A stretch of DNA of 64,000 bases from Hydractinia symbiolongicarpus (GCF_029227915.1 NC_079881.1:26823501-26887500), one strand, 5' to 3'. Shown: positions 34,420-47,787, counted from the first letter of the stretch. The notes: generated by a model not told the origin, from the sequence alone. Numbers and translations are program-made.

Positions 34420-35839
34420 AAACTTCTTTTATTCAGCGTCTCATCAAAAATGGAAACATTTTTGAAAACTACAAGTCTCATGCGATTTAGTGGTGAAAAG
34501 ATAATTTAAAAAATCGTTCTGGAAATGAGTTTACTCAAAGGGTACTTTCCTTGTATACATTCGACTATACGGGACAAGCTCAGGATTTACGGGAAATCGC
34601 GGGTTTTCGTTTGCCGGCGATTAAACTTCTTTTATTCAGCGTCTCATCAAAAATGAAAACATTTTTGAAAACTACAAGTCTCATGCGTTTTAGTGGTGAA
34701 AAAATAATGTAAAAAATCGTTCGGGAAATGAGTTTACTCCCTGGGTACTTTCTTTGTATACTTTTGACTATACGGGCCGAGTCCGGGGTTTACGTGAAAT
34801 GGCGGGTTTTCGTTTGCCGGCGATTAAACTCCTTTTATCTAGCGTCTCTTCAAAAATGAAAACATTTTTGAAAACTACAAGTCTCATGCGATTTAGTGGT
34901 GAAAAGATAATTTAAAAAATCGTTCTGGAAATGAGTTTACTCACAGGGTACTTTCTTTGTATACATTCGACTATACGGGCCACGCCCGGGATTTGCGGGA
35001 AATCGCGGGTTTTCGTTTGCCGGCGATTAAACTTCTTTTATACAGCGTCTCATCAAAAATAAAAACATTTTTAAAAACTACAAGTCCCATGGGCTTTAGT
35101 GGTGAAATAATAATTTAAAAAATCGTTCGGGAAATGAGTTTACACCCTGGGTACTTTCTTGGTATACCTTTGACTATACGGGCCGAGTCCGGGATTTACG
35201 GGAAATCGCAGGTTTTCGTTTGTCGGCGATTAAACTTCTTTTATTCAGCGTCTCATCAAAAATGGAACCATTTTTGAAAACTACAAGTCTTATGCGTTTT
35301 TGGGGTGAAAAAATAATTTAAAAAATCGTTCTGGAAATGAGTTTACTCACAGGGTGCTTTCTTTGTATACATTCGACTATACGGGCTAAGCCCAGGATTT
35401 ACGGGAAATCGCGGGTTTTCGTTTGCCGGCGATTAAACCTCTTTCATTAAGCGTCTCATCAAAAATGAAAACATTTTTGAAAACTACAAGTCTCATGCGT
35501 TTTAGTGGCGAAAAAAAAATTTAAAAAATCGTTTTGGAAATGAGTTTACTAACAGGGTACTTTCTTTGTATACATTCGACTATACGGGCCAAGCCTGGGA
35601 TTTACGGGAAATCACGGGTTTTCGTTTGCCAGCGATTAAACCACTTTCATTAAGCGTCTCATCAAAAATGAAAACATTTCTGAAAACTACAAGTCTCATG
35701 CGTTTTAGTGGTGAAAAAATAATTTAAAAAATCGTTCGGGAAATGAGTTTACACCGTTGGTACTTTTTTGTATACTTTTGACTATACAGGCCGAGTCCGG
35801 GATTTACGGGAATTCGCGGGATTTCGTTTGCCGGCGAAT
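34420..35839 (+). repeat. 1420-bp heptamer HOR, copy 2
   Basis: Direct tandem copy of 33000-34419 with about two visible differences in 1.4 kb, so one of the most recent events in the window. It contains a trimer cassette at 35093-35701. Its last monomer (ACACCGTTGG, GGGAATTCGCGGGATTTCG) is also the first monomer of the hexamer that follows. Confidence 0.9.
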
Positions 35840-36916
35840 AAACTTCTTTTATTCAGCGTCTCATCAAAAATGAAAACATTTTTAAAAACTACAAGTCTCA
35901 TGGGCTTTAGTGGTAAAATAATAATTTAAAAAATCGTTCGGGAAATGAATTTACACCCTGGGTACTTTCTTTGTATACTTTTGACTATACGGGCCGAGTC
36001 CGGGATTTACGGGAAATCGCAGGTTTTCGTTTGCCGGCGATTAAATTTCTTTTATTCAGCGTCTCATCAAAAATGAAAATATTTTTGAAAACTACAAGTC
36101 TCATGCGTTTTAGTGGTGAAAAAATAATTTAAAAAATCGTTCGGGAAATGAGTTTACTCCCTGGGTACTTTATTGGATACTTTTGACTATACGGGCCAAG
36201 CCCGGGATTTACGGGAAATGGCGGGTTTTCGTTTGCCGGCGATTAAACCCCTTTCATTAAGCGTCTCATCAAAAATGAAAACATTTTTGAAAACTACAAG
36301 TCTCATGCGTTTTGATGGTGAAAAAATAATTTAAAAAATCGTTCGGGAAATGAGTTTACTCCCTGGGTACTTTCTTTGTATACTTTTGACTATACGGCCA
36401 AGCGCGGGATTTACGGGAAATCGCTGGTTTTCGTTTTCCGGCAATTAAACCTCTTTTATTCAGCCTCTCATCAAAAATGAAAACATTTTTGAAAACTACA
36501 AGTCTCATGCGTTTTAGTGGTGAAAAAATAATTTATAAAATCGTTCGGGAAATGAGTTTACTCCCTGAGTACATTATTGGATACTTTTGACTATACGGGC
36601 CAAGCCCGGGATTTACGGGAAATGGCGGGTTTTCGTTTGCCGGCGATTAAACTCCTTTTATTCAGCGTCTTATCAAAAATGAAAACATTTTTAAAAACTG
36701 CAAGTCTCATGGACTTTAGTGGTGAAATAATAATTTAAAAAATCGTTCGGGAAATGAGTTTACTCTCTGGGTATTTTCCTTTGTATACTTTTGACTATAC
36801 GGGCCGAGTCTGGGATTTACGGGAAATCGCAGGTTTTCGTTTGCCGGCGATTAAACTTCTTTTATTCAGCGTCTCATCAAAAATGGAAACATTTTTGAAA
36901 ACTACAAGTCTCATGC
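35702..36916 (+). repeat. 1215-bp hexamer HOR, copy 1
   Basis: Six monomers: the ACACCGTTGG monomer, one with GTAAAATAATAA and AATGAATTTAC, and a complete tetramer HOR at 36107-36916. It repeats directly at 36917. Copy-specific variants are CCCTGAGTAC in gamma and TACTCTCTGGG in delta. Confidence 0.9.
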
Positions 36917-38131
36917 GTTTTAGTGGTGAAAAAATAATTTAAAAAATCGTTCGGGAAATGAGTTTACACCGTTGGTACTTTTTTGTATACTTTTGACTAT
37001 ACAGGCCGAGTCCGGGATTTACGGGAAGTCGCGGGATTTCGTTTGCCGGCGAATAAACTTCTTTTATTCAGCGTCTCATCAAAAATGAAAACATTTTTAA
37101 AAACTACAAGTCTCATGGGCTTTAGTGGTAAAATAATAATTTAAAAAATCGTTCGGGAAATGAATTTACACCCTGGGTACTTTCTTTGTATACTTTTGAC
37201 TATACGGGCCGAGTCCGGGATTTACGGGAAATCGCAGGTTTTCGTTTGCCGGCGATTAAATTTCTTTTATTCAGCGTCTCATCAAAAATGAAAATATTTT
37301 TGAAAACTACAAGTCTCATGCGTTTTAGTGGTGAAAAAATAATTTAAAAAATCGTTCGGGAAATGAGTTTACTCCCTGGGTACTTTATTGGATACTTTTG
37401 ACTATACGGGCCAAGCCCGGGATTTACGGGAAATGGCGGGTTTTCGTTTGCCGGCGATTAAACCCCTTTCATTAAGCGTCTCATCAAAAATGAAAACATT
37501 TTTGAAAACTACAAGTCTCATGCGTTTTGATGGTGAAAAAATAATTTAAAAAATCGTTCGGGAAATGAGTTTACTCCCTGGGTACTTTCTTTGTATACTT
37601 TTGACTATACGGCCAAGCGCGGGATTTACGGGAAATCGCTGGTTTTCGTTTTCCGGCAATTAAACCTCTTTTATTCAGCCTCTCATCAAAAATGAAAACA
37701 TTTTTGAAAACTACAAGTCTCATGCGTTTTAGTGGTGAAAAAATAATTTATAAAATCGTTCGGGAAATGAGTTTACTCCCTGGGTACATTATTGGATACT
37801 TTTGACTATACGGGCCAAGCCCGGGATTTACGGGAAATGGCGGGTTTTCGTTTGCCGGCGATTAAACTCCTTTTATTCAGCGTCTTATCAAAAATGAAAA
37901 CATTTTTAAAAACTGCAAGTCTCATGGACTTTAGTGGTGAAATAATAATTTAAAAAATCGTTCGGGAAATGAGTTTACTCCCTGGGTATTTTCCTTTGTA
38001 TACTTTTGACTATACGGGCCGAGTCTGGGATTTACGGGAAATCGCAGGTTTTCGTTTGCCGGCGATTAAACTTCTTTTATTCAGCGTCTCATCAAAAATG
38101 GAAACATTTTTGAAAACTACAAGTCTCATGC
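36917..38131 (+). repeat. 1215-bp hexamer HOR, copy 2
   Basis: Direct tandem copy of 35702-36916, with a complete tetramer HOR at 37322-38131. It has GGGAAGTCGC where copy 1 has GGGAATTCGC. The other visible differences are single bases. Confidence 0.9.
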
Positions 38132-38336
38132 GTTTTAGTGGTGAAAAAATAATGTAAAAAATCGTTCGGGAAATGAGTTTACTCCCTGGGTACTTTCTTT
38201 GTATACTTTTGACTATACGGGCCGAGTCCGGGGTTTACGGGAAATGGCGGGTTTTCGTTTGCCGGCGATTAAACTCCTTTTATTCAGCGTCTCATCAAAA
38301 ATAAAAACATTTTTGAAAACTACAAGTCTCATGGGA

Positions 38337-39795
38337 TTTAGTGGTGAAATAATAATTTAAAAAATCGTTCGGGAAATGAGTTTCCTTCCTGGGTACTTTC
38401 TTTGTATACTTTTGACTATACGAGCCGAGTCTGGGATTTACGGGAAATCGCAGGTTTTCGTTTGCCGGCGATTAAACTTCTTTTATTCAGCTTCTTATCA
38501 GAAATGAAAACATTTTTAAAAACTGCAAGTCTCATGGACTTTAGTGGTGAAATAATAATTTAAAAAATCGTTCGGGAAATGAGTTTACTCCCTAGGTATT
38601 TTCCTTTGTATACTTTTGACTATACGGGCCGAGTCTGGGATTTACGGGAAATCGCAGGTTTTCGTTTGCCGGCGATTAAACTTCTTTTATTCAGCGTCTC
38701 ATCAAAAATGGAAACATTTTTGAAAACTACAAGTCTCATGCGATTTAGTGGTGAAAAGATAATTTAAAAAATCGTTCTGGAAATGAGTTTACTTACAGGG
38801 TACTTTCCTTGTATACATTCGACTATACGGGACAAGCTCAGGATTTTCGGGAAATCGCGGGTTTTCGTTTGCCGGCGATTAAACTTCTTTTATTCAGCGT
38901 CTCATCAAAAATGAAAACATTTTTGAAAACTACAAGTCTCATGCGTTTTAGTGGTGAAAAAATAATGTAAAAAATCGTTCGGGAAATGAGTTTACTCCCT
39001 GGGTACTTTCTTTGTATACTTTTGATTATACGGGCCGAGTCCGGGGTTTACGGGAAATGGCGGGTGTTCGTTTGCCGGCGATTAAACTCCTTTTATTCAG
39101 CGTCTCATCAAAAATAAAAACATTTTTGAAAACTACAAGTCTCATGGGATTTAGTGGTGAAATAATAATTTAAAAAATCGTTCGGGAAATGAGTTTCCTC
39201 CCTGGGTACTTTCTTTGTATACTTTTGACTATACGGGCCGAGTCTGGGATTTACGGGAAATCGCAGGTTTTCGTTTGCCGGCGATTAAACTTCTTTTATT
39301 CAGCGTCTCATCAAAAATAAAAACATTTTTGAAAACTACAAGTCTCAAGCGATTTAGTGGTGAAAAGATAATTTAAAAAATCGTTCTGGAAATGAGTTTA
39401 CTCACAGGGTACTTTCTTTGTATACATTCGACTATACGGGACAAGCCAGGGATTTACGGGAAATCGCGGGTTTTCGTTTGCCGGCGATTAAACCTCTTTC
39501 ATTAGGCGTCTCATTAAAAATGAAAACATTTTTGAAAACTAAAAGTCTCATTCGTTCTAGTGGTGCAGAAATAATTTGAAAAATCGTTCGGGAAATCAGT
39601 TTACCCCTTGGGTACTTTCTTTATATACATTCAACTATACGGGCCAAGCCCGGGATTTACGGGAAATCGCGGGTTTTCGTTTGCCGGCGATTAAACTTCT
39701 TTTATTCAGCGTCTCATCAAAAATGAAAACAAGTTTGAAAACTACAAGTCTCATGCGTTTTAGTGGTGAAAAAATAATTTAAAAAATCGTTCGGG
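38337..39795 (+). repeat. 1.46-kb block repeated at 41355-42812
   Basis: Offset 3018 bp, becoming 3017 after a one-base deletion near 41999 (GTTCGGAAATG). Shared private variants are TTTCCTTCCTGGG, ACGAGCCGAGTCTGGG, TTATCAGAAATG, CAGGATTTTCGGG, GCGGGTGTTCG, TCTCAAGCGATTTAG and GACAAGCCAGGG. The two copies diverge after AAATCAGTTTAC. Confidence 0.85.
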
Positions 39796-40161
39796 AAATC
39801 AGTTTACTCATTGGGTACTTTCTTTATATACATTCAACTATACGTGCCAAGCCCGGGATTTACGGGAAATCGCGGGTTTTCGTTTGCCGGCGATTAAACC
39901 TCTTTCATTAGGCGTCTCATTAAAAATGAAAACATTTTTGAAAACTACAAGTCTTATGCGTTTTAGTGGCGAAAAAATAATTTAAAAAATCGTTACGGAA
40001 ATGAGTTTACTCCCTGGGTACTTTATTGGATACTTTTGACTATACGGGCCAATCCCGGGATTTACGGGAAATGGAGGGTTTTCGTTTGCCGGCGATTAAA
40101 CCTCTTTCATTAAGCGTCTCATCAAAAATGAAAACATTTTTGAAAACTACAAGTCTCATGC

Positions 40162-40973
40162 GTTTTAGTGGTGAAAAAATAATTTAAAAAATCGTTCGGG
40201 AAATGAGTTTACTCCCTGGGTACTTTCTTTGTATACATTCGACTTTACGGGCCACGCCCGGGATTTGCGGGAAATCGCGGGTTTTCGTTTGCCGGTGATT
40301 AAACCTCTTTCATTAAGAGTCTCATCAAAAATGAAAACATTTTTGAAAACTACAAGTCTCGTGCGTTTTAGTGGTGAAAAAAATTTTTAAAAAATCGTTC
40401 GGGAAATGAGTTTACTCTCTGGGTACTTTCTTTGTATACATTCGACTACACGGGCCAAGCCTGGCATTTAGGGGAAATCGCGGGTTTTCGCTTGCCGGCG
40501 ATTAAACCTCTTTCATTAAGCGTCTCATCAAAAATGAAAACATTTTTGAAAACTACAAGTCTCATGCGTTTTAGTGGTGAAAAAATAATTTAAAAAATCG
40601 TTCGGGAAATGAGTTTACTCCCTGGGTACTTTCTTTGTATACATTCAACTATACGGGCCACGCCCGGGATTTGCGGGAAATCGCGGGTTTTCGTTTGCCG
40701 GTGATTAAACCTCTTTCATTAAGAGTCTCATCAAAAATGAAAACATTTTTGAAAACTACAAGTCTCGTGCGTTTTAGTGGTGAAAAAAAATTTTAAAAAA
40801 TCGTTCGGGAAATGAGTTTACTCTCTGGGTACTTTCTTTGTATACATTCGACTACCCGGGCCAAGCATGGGATTTAGGGGAAATCGCGGGTTTTCGCTTG
40901 CCGGCGATTAAACCTCTTTCATTAAGCGTCTCATCAAAAATGAAAACATTTTTGAAAACTACAAGTCTCATGC
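40162..40973 (+). repeat. 406-bp dimer duplication
   Basis: Units 40162-40567 and 40568-40973. Each has a GCCACGCCCGGG / GGGATTTGCGGG monomer followed by a TCTCGTGCG monomer with TTTAGGGG and TTTTCGCTTGCC. The related block at 43.39-43.79 kb has only one such dimer. Confidence 0.85.
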
Positions 40974-41021
40974 GTTTTAGTGGTAAAAAAATAATTTAAA
41001 AAATCGTTACGGAAATGAGTT

Positions 41022-41164
41022 TACTCCCTGGGTACTTTATTGGATGCTTTTGACTATACGGGCCAAGCCCGGGATTTACGGGAAATGGAGGGTTTTCGTT
41101 TGCCGGCGATTAAACCTCTTTCATTAAGCGTCTCATCACAAGTCTCATGCGTTTTAATGGTGAA
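41022..41164 (+). repeat. Short 178-bp monomer, copy 1 (deletion junction 41138/41139)
   Basis: The sequence runs TCTCATCA directly into CAAGTCTCATG. A full monomer has 25 more bases between them, covering most of the AT-rich inverted repeat. A two-base CA repeat flanks the deleted piece. The feature bounds mark the core of the monomer, not its full extent. Confidence 0.85.
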
Positions 41165-42812
41165 AAAATAATTTATAAAATCGTTCGGAAAATGAGTTTA
41201 CTCCCTGGGTACATTATTGGATACTTTTGACTATACGGGCCAAACCCGGGATTTACGGGAAATGGCGGGTTTTCGTTTGCCGGCGATTAAACTCCTTTTG
41301 TTCAGCGTCTTATCAAAAATGAAAACATTTTTAAAAACTGCAAGTCTCATGGACTTTAGTGGTGAAATAATAATTTAAAAAATCGTTCGGGAAATGAGTT
41401 TCCTTCCTGGGTACTTTCTTTGTATACTTTTGACTATACGAGCCGAGTCTGGGATTTACGGGAAATCGCAGGTTTTCGTTTGCCGGCGATTAAACTTCTT
41501 TTATTCAGCGTCTTATCAGAAATGAAAACATTTTTAAAAACTGCAAGTCTCATGGACTTTAGTGGTGAAATAATAATTTAAAAAATCGTTCGGGAAATGA
41601 GTTTACTCCCTAGGTATTTTCCTTTGTATACTTTTGACTATACGGGCCGAGTCTGGGATTTACGGGAAATCGCAGGTTTTCGTTTGCCGGCGATTAAACT
41701 TCTTTTATTCAGCGTCTCATCAAAAATGGAAACATTTTTGAAAACTACAAGTCTCATGCGATTTAGTGGTGAAAAGATAATTTAAAAAATCGTTCTGGAA
41801 ATGAGTTTACTCACAGGGTACTTTCCTTGTATACATTCGACTATACGGGACAAGCTCAGGATTTTCGGGAAATCGCGGGTTTTCGTTTGCCGGCGATTAA
41901 ACTTCTTTTATTCAGCGTCTCATCAAAAATGAAAACATTTTTGAAAACTACAAGTCTCATGCGTTTTAGTGGTGAAAAAATAATGTACAAAATCGTTCGG
42001 AAATGAGTTTACTCCCTGGGTACTTTCTTTGTATACTTTTGACTATACGGGCCGAGTCCGGGGTTTACGGGAAATGGCGGGTGTTCGTTTGCCGGCGATT
42101 AAACTCCTTTTATTCAGCGTCTCATCAAAAATAAAAACATTTTTGAAAACTACAAGTCTCATGGGATTTAGTGGTGAAATAATAATTTAAAAAATCGTTC
42201 GGGAAATGAGTTTCCTCCCTGGGTACTTTCTTTGTATACTTTTGACTATACGGGCCGAGTCTGGGATTTACGGGAAATCGCAGGTTTTCGTTTGCCGGCG
42301 ATTAAACTTCTTTTATTCAGCGTCTCATCAAAAATAAAAACATTTTTGAAAACTACAAGTCTCAAGCGATTTAGTGGTGAAAAGATAATTTAAAAAATCG
42401 TTCTGGAAATGAGTTTACTCACAGGGTACTTTCTTTGTATACATTCGACTATACGGGACAAGCCAGGGATTTACGGGAAATCGCGGGTTTTCGTTTGCCG
42501 GCGATTAAACCTCTTTCATTAGGCGTCTCATTAAAAATGAAAACATTTTTGAAAACTAAAAGTCTCATTCGTTCTAGTGGTGCAGAAATAATTTAAAAAA
42601 TCGTTCGGGAAATCAGTTTACCCCTTGGGTACTTTCTTTATATACATTCAACTATACGGGACAAGCCAGGGATTTACGGGAAATCGCGGGTTTTCGTTTG
42701 CCGGCGATTAAACTTCTTTTATTCAGCGTCTCATCAAAAATGAAAACAACTTTGAAAACTACAAGTCTCATGCGTTTTAGTGGTGAAAAAATAATTTAAA
42801 AAATCGTTCGGG

Positions 42813-45338
42813 AAATGAGTTTACTCCCTGGGTACTTTCTTTGTATACATTCGACTATACGGGCCAATCCCGGGATTTGCGGGAAATCGCGGGTTTTCGT
42901 TTGCCGGTGATTAAACCTCTTTCATTAAGAGTCTCATCAAAAATGAAAACATTTTTGAAAACTACAAGTCTCGTGGGTTTTAGTGGTGAAAAAAAATTTT
43001 AAAAAATCGTTCGGGAAATGAGTTTACTCTCTAAGTACTTTCTTTGTATACATTCGACTACACGGGCCAAGCCTGGGATTTAGGGGAAATCGCAGGTTTT
43101 CGTTTGCCGACGATTAAACCTCTTTCATTAAGCGTCTCATCAAAAATGAAAACATTTTTGAAAACTACAAGTCTTATGCGTTTTAGTGGCGAAAAAATAA
43201 TTTAAAAAATCGTTACGGAAATGAGTTTACTCCCTGGGTACTTTATTGGATACTTTTGACTATACGGGCCAATCCCGGGATTTACGGGAAATGGAGGGTT
43301 TTCGTTTGCCGGCGATTAAACCTCTTTCATTAAGCGTCTCATCAAAAATGAAAACATTTTTGAAAACTACAAGTCTCATGCGTTTTAGTGGTGAAAAAAT
43401 AATTTAAAAAATCGTTCGGGAAATGAGTTTACTCCCTGGGTACTTTCTTTGTATACATTCGACTATACGGGCCACGCCCGGGATTTGCGGGAAATCGCGG
43501 GTTTTCGTTTGCGGTGATTAAACCTCTTTCATTAAGAGTCTCATCAAAAATGAAAACATTTTTGAAAACTACAAGTCTCGTGCGTTTTAGTGGTGAAAAA
43601 AATTTTTAAAAAATCGTTCGGGAAATGAGTTTACTCTCTGGGTACTTTCTTTGTATACATTCGACTACACGGGCCAAGCCTGGGATTTAGGGGAAATCGC
43701 GGGTTTTCGCTTGCCGGCGATTAAACCTCTTTCATTAAGCGTCTCATCAAAAATGAAAACATTTTTGAAAACTACAAGTCTCATGCGTTTTAGTGGTAAA
43801 AAAATAATTTAAAAAATCGTTACGGAAATGAGTTTACTCCCTGGGTACTTTATTGGATGCTTTTGACTATACGGGCCAAGCCCGGGATTTACGGGAAATG
43901 GAGGGTTTTCGTTTGCCGGCGATTAAACCTCTTTCATTAAGCGTCTCATCACAAGTCTCATGCGTTTTAGTGGTGAAAAAATAATTTATAAAATCGTTTG
44001 GAAAATGAGTTTACTCCCTGGGTACATTATTGGATACTTTTGACTATACGGGCCAATCCCGGGATTTACGGGAAATGGCGGGTTTTCGTTTGCCGGCGAT
44101 TAAACTCCTTTTGTTCAGCGTCTTATCAAAAATGAAAACATTTTTAAAAACTGCAAGTCTCATGGACTTTAGTGGTGAAATAATAATTTAAAAAATCGTT
44201 CGGGAAATGAGTTTACTCCCTGGGTATTTTCCTTTGTATACTTTTGACTATACGGGCCGAGTCTGGGATTTACGGGAAATCGCAGGTTTTCGTTTGCCGG
44301 CGATTAAACTTCTTTTATTCAGCGTCTCATCAAAAATGGAAACATTTTTAAAAACTACAAGTCTCATGCGATTTAGTGGTGAAAAGATAATTTAAAAAAT
44401 CGTTCTGGAAATAAGTTTACTCACAGGGTACTTTCTTTGTATACATTCGACCATACGGGACAAGCTCGGAATTTACGGGAAATCGCGGGTTTTCGTTTGC
44501 CGGCGATTAAACTTCTTTTATTCAGCGTCTCATCAAAAATGAAAACATTTTTGAAAACTACAAGTCTCATGCGTTTTAGTGGTGAAAAAATAATGTAAAA
44601 AATCGTTCGGGAAATGAGTTTACTCCCTGGGTACTTTCTTTGTATACTTTTGACTATACGGGCCGAGTCCGGGGTTTACGGGAAATGGCGGGTTTTCGTT
44701 TGCCGGCGATTAAACTCCTTTTATTCAGCGTCTCATCAAAAATAAAAACATTTTTGAAAACTACAAGTCTCATGGGATTTAGTGGTGAAATAATAATTTA
44801 AAAAATCGTTCGGGAAATGAGTTTACTCCCTAGGTATTTTCCTTTGTATACTTTTGACTATACGGGCCGAGTCTGGGATTTACGGGAAATCGCAGGTTTT
44901 CGTTTGCCGGCGATTAAACTTCTTTTATTCAGCGTCTCATCAAAAATGGAAACATTTTTGAAAACTACAAGTCTCATGCGATTTAGTGGTGAAAAGATAA
45001 TTTAAAAAATCGTTCTGGAAATGAGTTTACTCACAGGGTACTTTCCTTGTATACATTCGACTATACGGGACAAGCTCAGGATTTACGGGAAATCGCGGGT
45101 TTTCGTTTGCCGGCGATTAAACTTCTTTTATTCAGCGTCTCATCAAAAATGAAAACATTTTTGAAAACTACAAGTCTCATGCGTTTTAGTGGTGAAAAAA
45201 TAATGTAAAAAATCGTTCGGGAAATGAGTTTACTCCCTGGGCACTTTCTTTGTATACTTTTGACTATACGGGCCGAGTCCGGGGTTTACGGGAAATGGCG
45301 GGTTTTCGTTTGCCGGCGATTAAACTCCTTTTATTCAG
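42813..45338 (+). repeat. Mixed monomers and delta-rich run
   Basis: Includes the 43146-44213 block, then a delta monomer at 44.2 kb, a CATTCGACCATACGGGAC chimera, monomers with AATAATGTAAAAAATCG and GTCCGGGGTTTACGGG, and a second delta with CCTAGGTATTTTCC at 44.8 kb. All of it is satellite. Confidence 0.78.
43835..43977 (+). repeat. Short 178-bp monomer, copy 2 (junction 43951/43952)
   Basis: Same 25-bp deletion, same flanking variants (ATTGGATGC, AAATGGAGGG, CCTCTTTCATTAAG) as the other five copies. Confidence 0.85.
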
Positions 45339-47787
45339 CGTCTCATCAAAAATAAAAACATTTTTGAAAACTACAAGTCTCATGGGATTTAGTGGTGAAA
45401 TAATAATTTAAAAAATTGTTCGGGAAATGAGTTTCCTTCCTGGGTACTTTCTTTGTATACTTTTGACTATACGGGCCGAGTCTGGGATTTTCGGGAAATC
45501 GCAGGTTTTCGTTTGCCGGCGATTAAACTTCTTTTATTTAGCGTCTCATCAAAAATGAAAACATTTTTGAAAACTACAAGTCTCATGCGTTTTAGTGGTA
45601 AAAAAATAATTTAACACATCGTTACGGAAATGAGTTTACTCCCTGGGTACTTTATTGGATGCTTTTGACTATACGGGCCAAGCCCGGGATTTACGGGAAA
45701 TGGAGGGTTTTCGTTTGCCGGCGATTAAACCTCTTTCATTAAGCGTCTCATCACAAGTCTCATGCGTTTTAGTGGTGAAAAAATAATTTATAAAATCGTT
45801 CGGAAAATGAGTTTACTCCCTGGGTACATTATTGGATACTTTTGATTATACGGGCCAAGCCCGGGATTTACGGGAAATGGCGGGTTTTCGTTTGCCGGCG
45901 ATTAAACTCCTTTTGTTCAGCGTCTTATCAAAAATGAAAACATTTTTAAAAACTGCAAGTCTCATGGACTTTAGTGGTGAAATAATAATTTAAAAAATCG
46001 TTCGGGAAATGAGTTTACTCCCTGGGTATTTTCCTTTGTATACTTTTGACTATACGGGCCGAGTCTGGGATTTACGGGAAATCGCAGGTTTTCGTTTGCC
46101 GGCGATTAAACTTCTTTTATACAGCGTCTCATCAAAAATGGAAACATTTTTGAAAACTACAAGTCTCATGCGATTTAGTGGTGAAAAGATAATTTAAAAA
46201 ATCGTTCTGGAAATGAGTTTACTCACAGGGTACTTTCTTTGTATACATTCGACCATACGGGACAAGCTCGGAATTTACGGGAAATGGCGGGTTTTCGTTT
46301 GCCGGCGATTAAACTTCTTTTAATCAGCGTCTCATCAAAAATGAAAACATTTTTGAAAACTACAAATCTCATCGGCTCTAATGGTTAAATAATAATTTAA
46401 AAAATCGTTCGGGAAATGAGTTTACTCCCTGGGTACTTTTTTTGTATACTTTTGACTTTAAAGGCCGAGTCCGGGATTTACGGGAAATAGCAGGTTTTCG
46501 TTTGCCGGCGATTAAACTTCTTTTATTCAGCCTCTCATCAAAAATGAAAACATTTTTGAAAATTACAAGTCTCATGCGTTTTAGTGGTGACAAAGTAGTT
46601 TAAAAAATCGTTCTGGAAATGAGTTTACTCCCTGGGTACTTTCTTTGTATACTTTTGACTATACGGGCCGAGTCCGGGGTTTACGGGAAATGGCAGGTTT
46701 TCGTTTGCCGGCGAATAAACTCATTTTATTCAGCGTCTCATCAAAAATGAAAACATTTTAAAAACTGCAAGTCTCATGGGCTTTAGTGGTGAAATAATAA
46801 TTTAAAATATCGTTCGGGAAATGAGTTTACTTCCTGGGTATTTTCTTTGTATACTTTTGACTATACCGGCCGAGTCTGGGATTTACGGGAAATCGCAGGT
46901 TTTCGTTTGCCGGCGATTAAACTTCTTTTATTCAGCGTCTCATCAAAAATGAAAACATTTTTGAAAACTACAAGTCTCATGCGATTTAGTGGTGAAAAGA
47001 TAATTTAAAAAATCGTTCTGGAAATGCGTTTACTCACAGGGTACTTTCTTTATATACATTCAACTATACGGGCCAAGCCCAGGATTTAGGGGAAATCGCG
47101 GGTTTTCGTTTGCCGGCGATTAAACTTCTTTTATTCAGCGTCTCATCAAAAATGAAAACAAGTTTGAAAACTATAAGTCTCATGCGTTTTAGTGGTGAAA
47201 AAATAATTTAAAAAATCATTCGGGAAATGAGTTTACTCCCTGGGTACTTTCTTTGTATACATTCGACTACACGGGCCAAGCCCGGGATTTAGGGAAATCG
47301 CGGGTTTTCGTTTGCAGGCGTATAAACCTCTTTCATTAAGCGTCTCATCAAAAATGAAAACATTTTTGAAAACTACAAGTCTCATGCTTTTTAGTGGTGA
47401 AAAAATAATTTAAAAAATCGTTCGGGAAATGAGTTTACTCCCTGGGTACTTTCTTTGTATACTTTTGACTATACGGGCGGAGTCCGGGATTTACGGGAAA
47501 TCGCGGGTTTTCGTTTGCCGGCGATTAAACTTCTTTTATTCAGCGTCCCATCAAAAATGAAAACATTTTTGAAAACTACAAGTCTCATGCGTTTTAGTGG
47601 TAAAAAAATAATATAAAAAATCGTTCGGGAAATGAGTTTACTCCCTGGGTACTTTCTTTGTATACTTTTGACTATACGGGCGGAGTCCGGGATTTACGGG
47701 AATTCGCGGGTTTTCGTTTGCCGGCGATTAAACTTCTTTTATTCAGCGTCCCATCAAAAATGAAAACATTTTTGAAAACTACAAGTC
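45339..47787 (+). repeat. Long-range duplicated block, copy 1 part a
   Basis: Matches 59252-61700 at offset 13913 bp. Shared private variants are AAAAAATTGTTCGG, TTTAACACATCG, the short monomer, GACTTTAAAGGCC (about 46452 and 60365), GTGACAAAGTAGTTT, GACTATACCGGCC, GAAATGCGTTTAC and TTTGCAGGCGTATAAAC. No difference was seen in the parts compared. Confidence 0.9.
45637..45779 (+). repeat. Short 178-bp monomer, copy 3 (junction 45753/45754)
   Basis: Same deletion. This copy carries the upstream variant TTTAACACATCG, also present at about 49640, 50629, 59524 and 63959. Confidence 0.85.

Larger units (their letters stand above)
39926..41400 (+). repeat. Block repeated at 43146-44213, with extra dimer
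   Basis: Matches 43146-44213 at offset 3220, falling to 2813 after the dimer duplication at 40162-40973 that is present only here. Shared variants are GGCGAAAAAATAATTT, ATCGTTACGG, AAATGGAGGG, TCTCGTGCG, TTTAGGGGAAATCGC, TTTTCGCTTGCC and the short 178-bp monomer. Confidence 0.82.
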
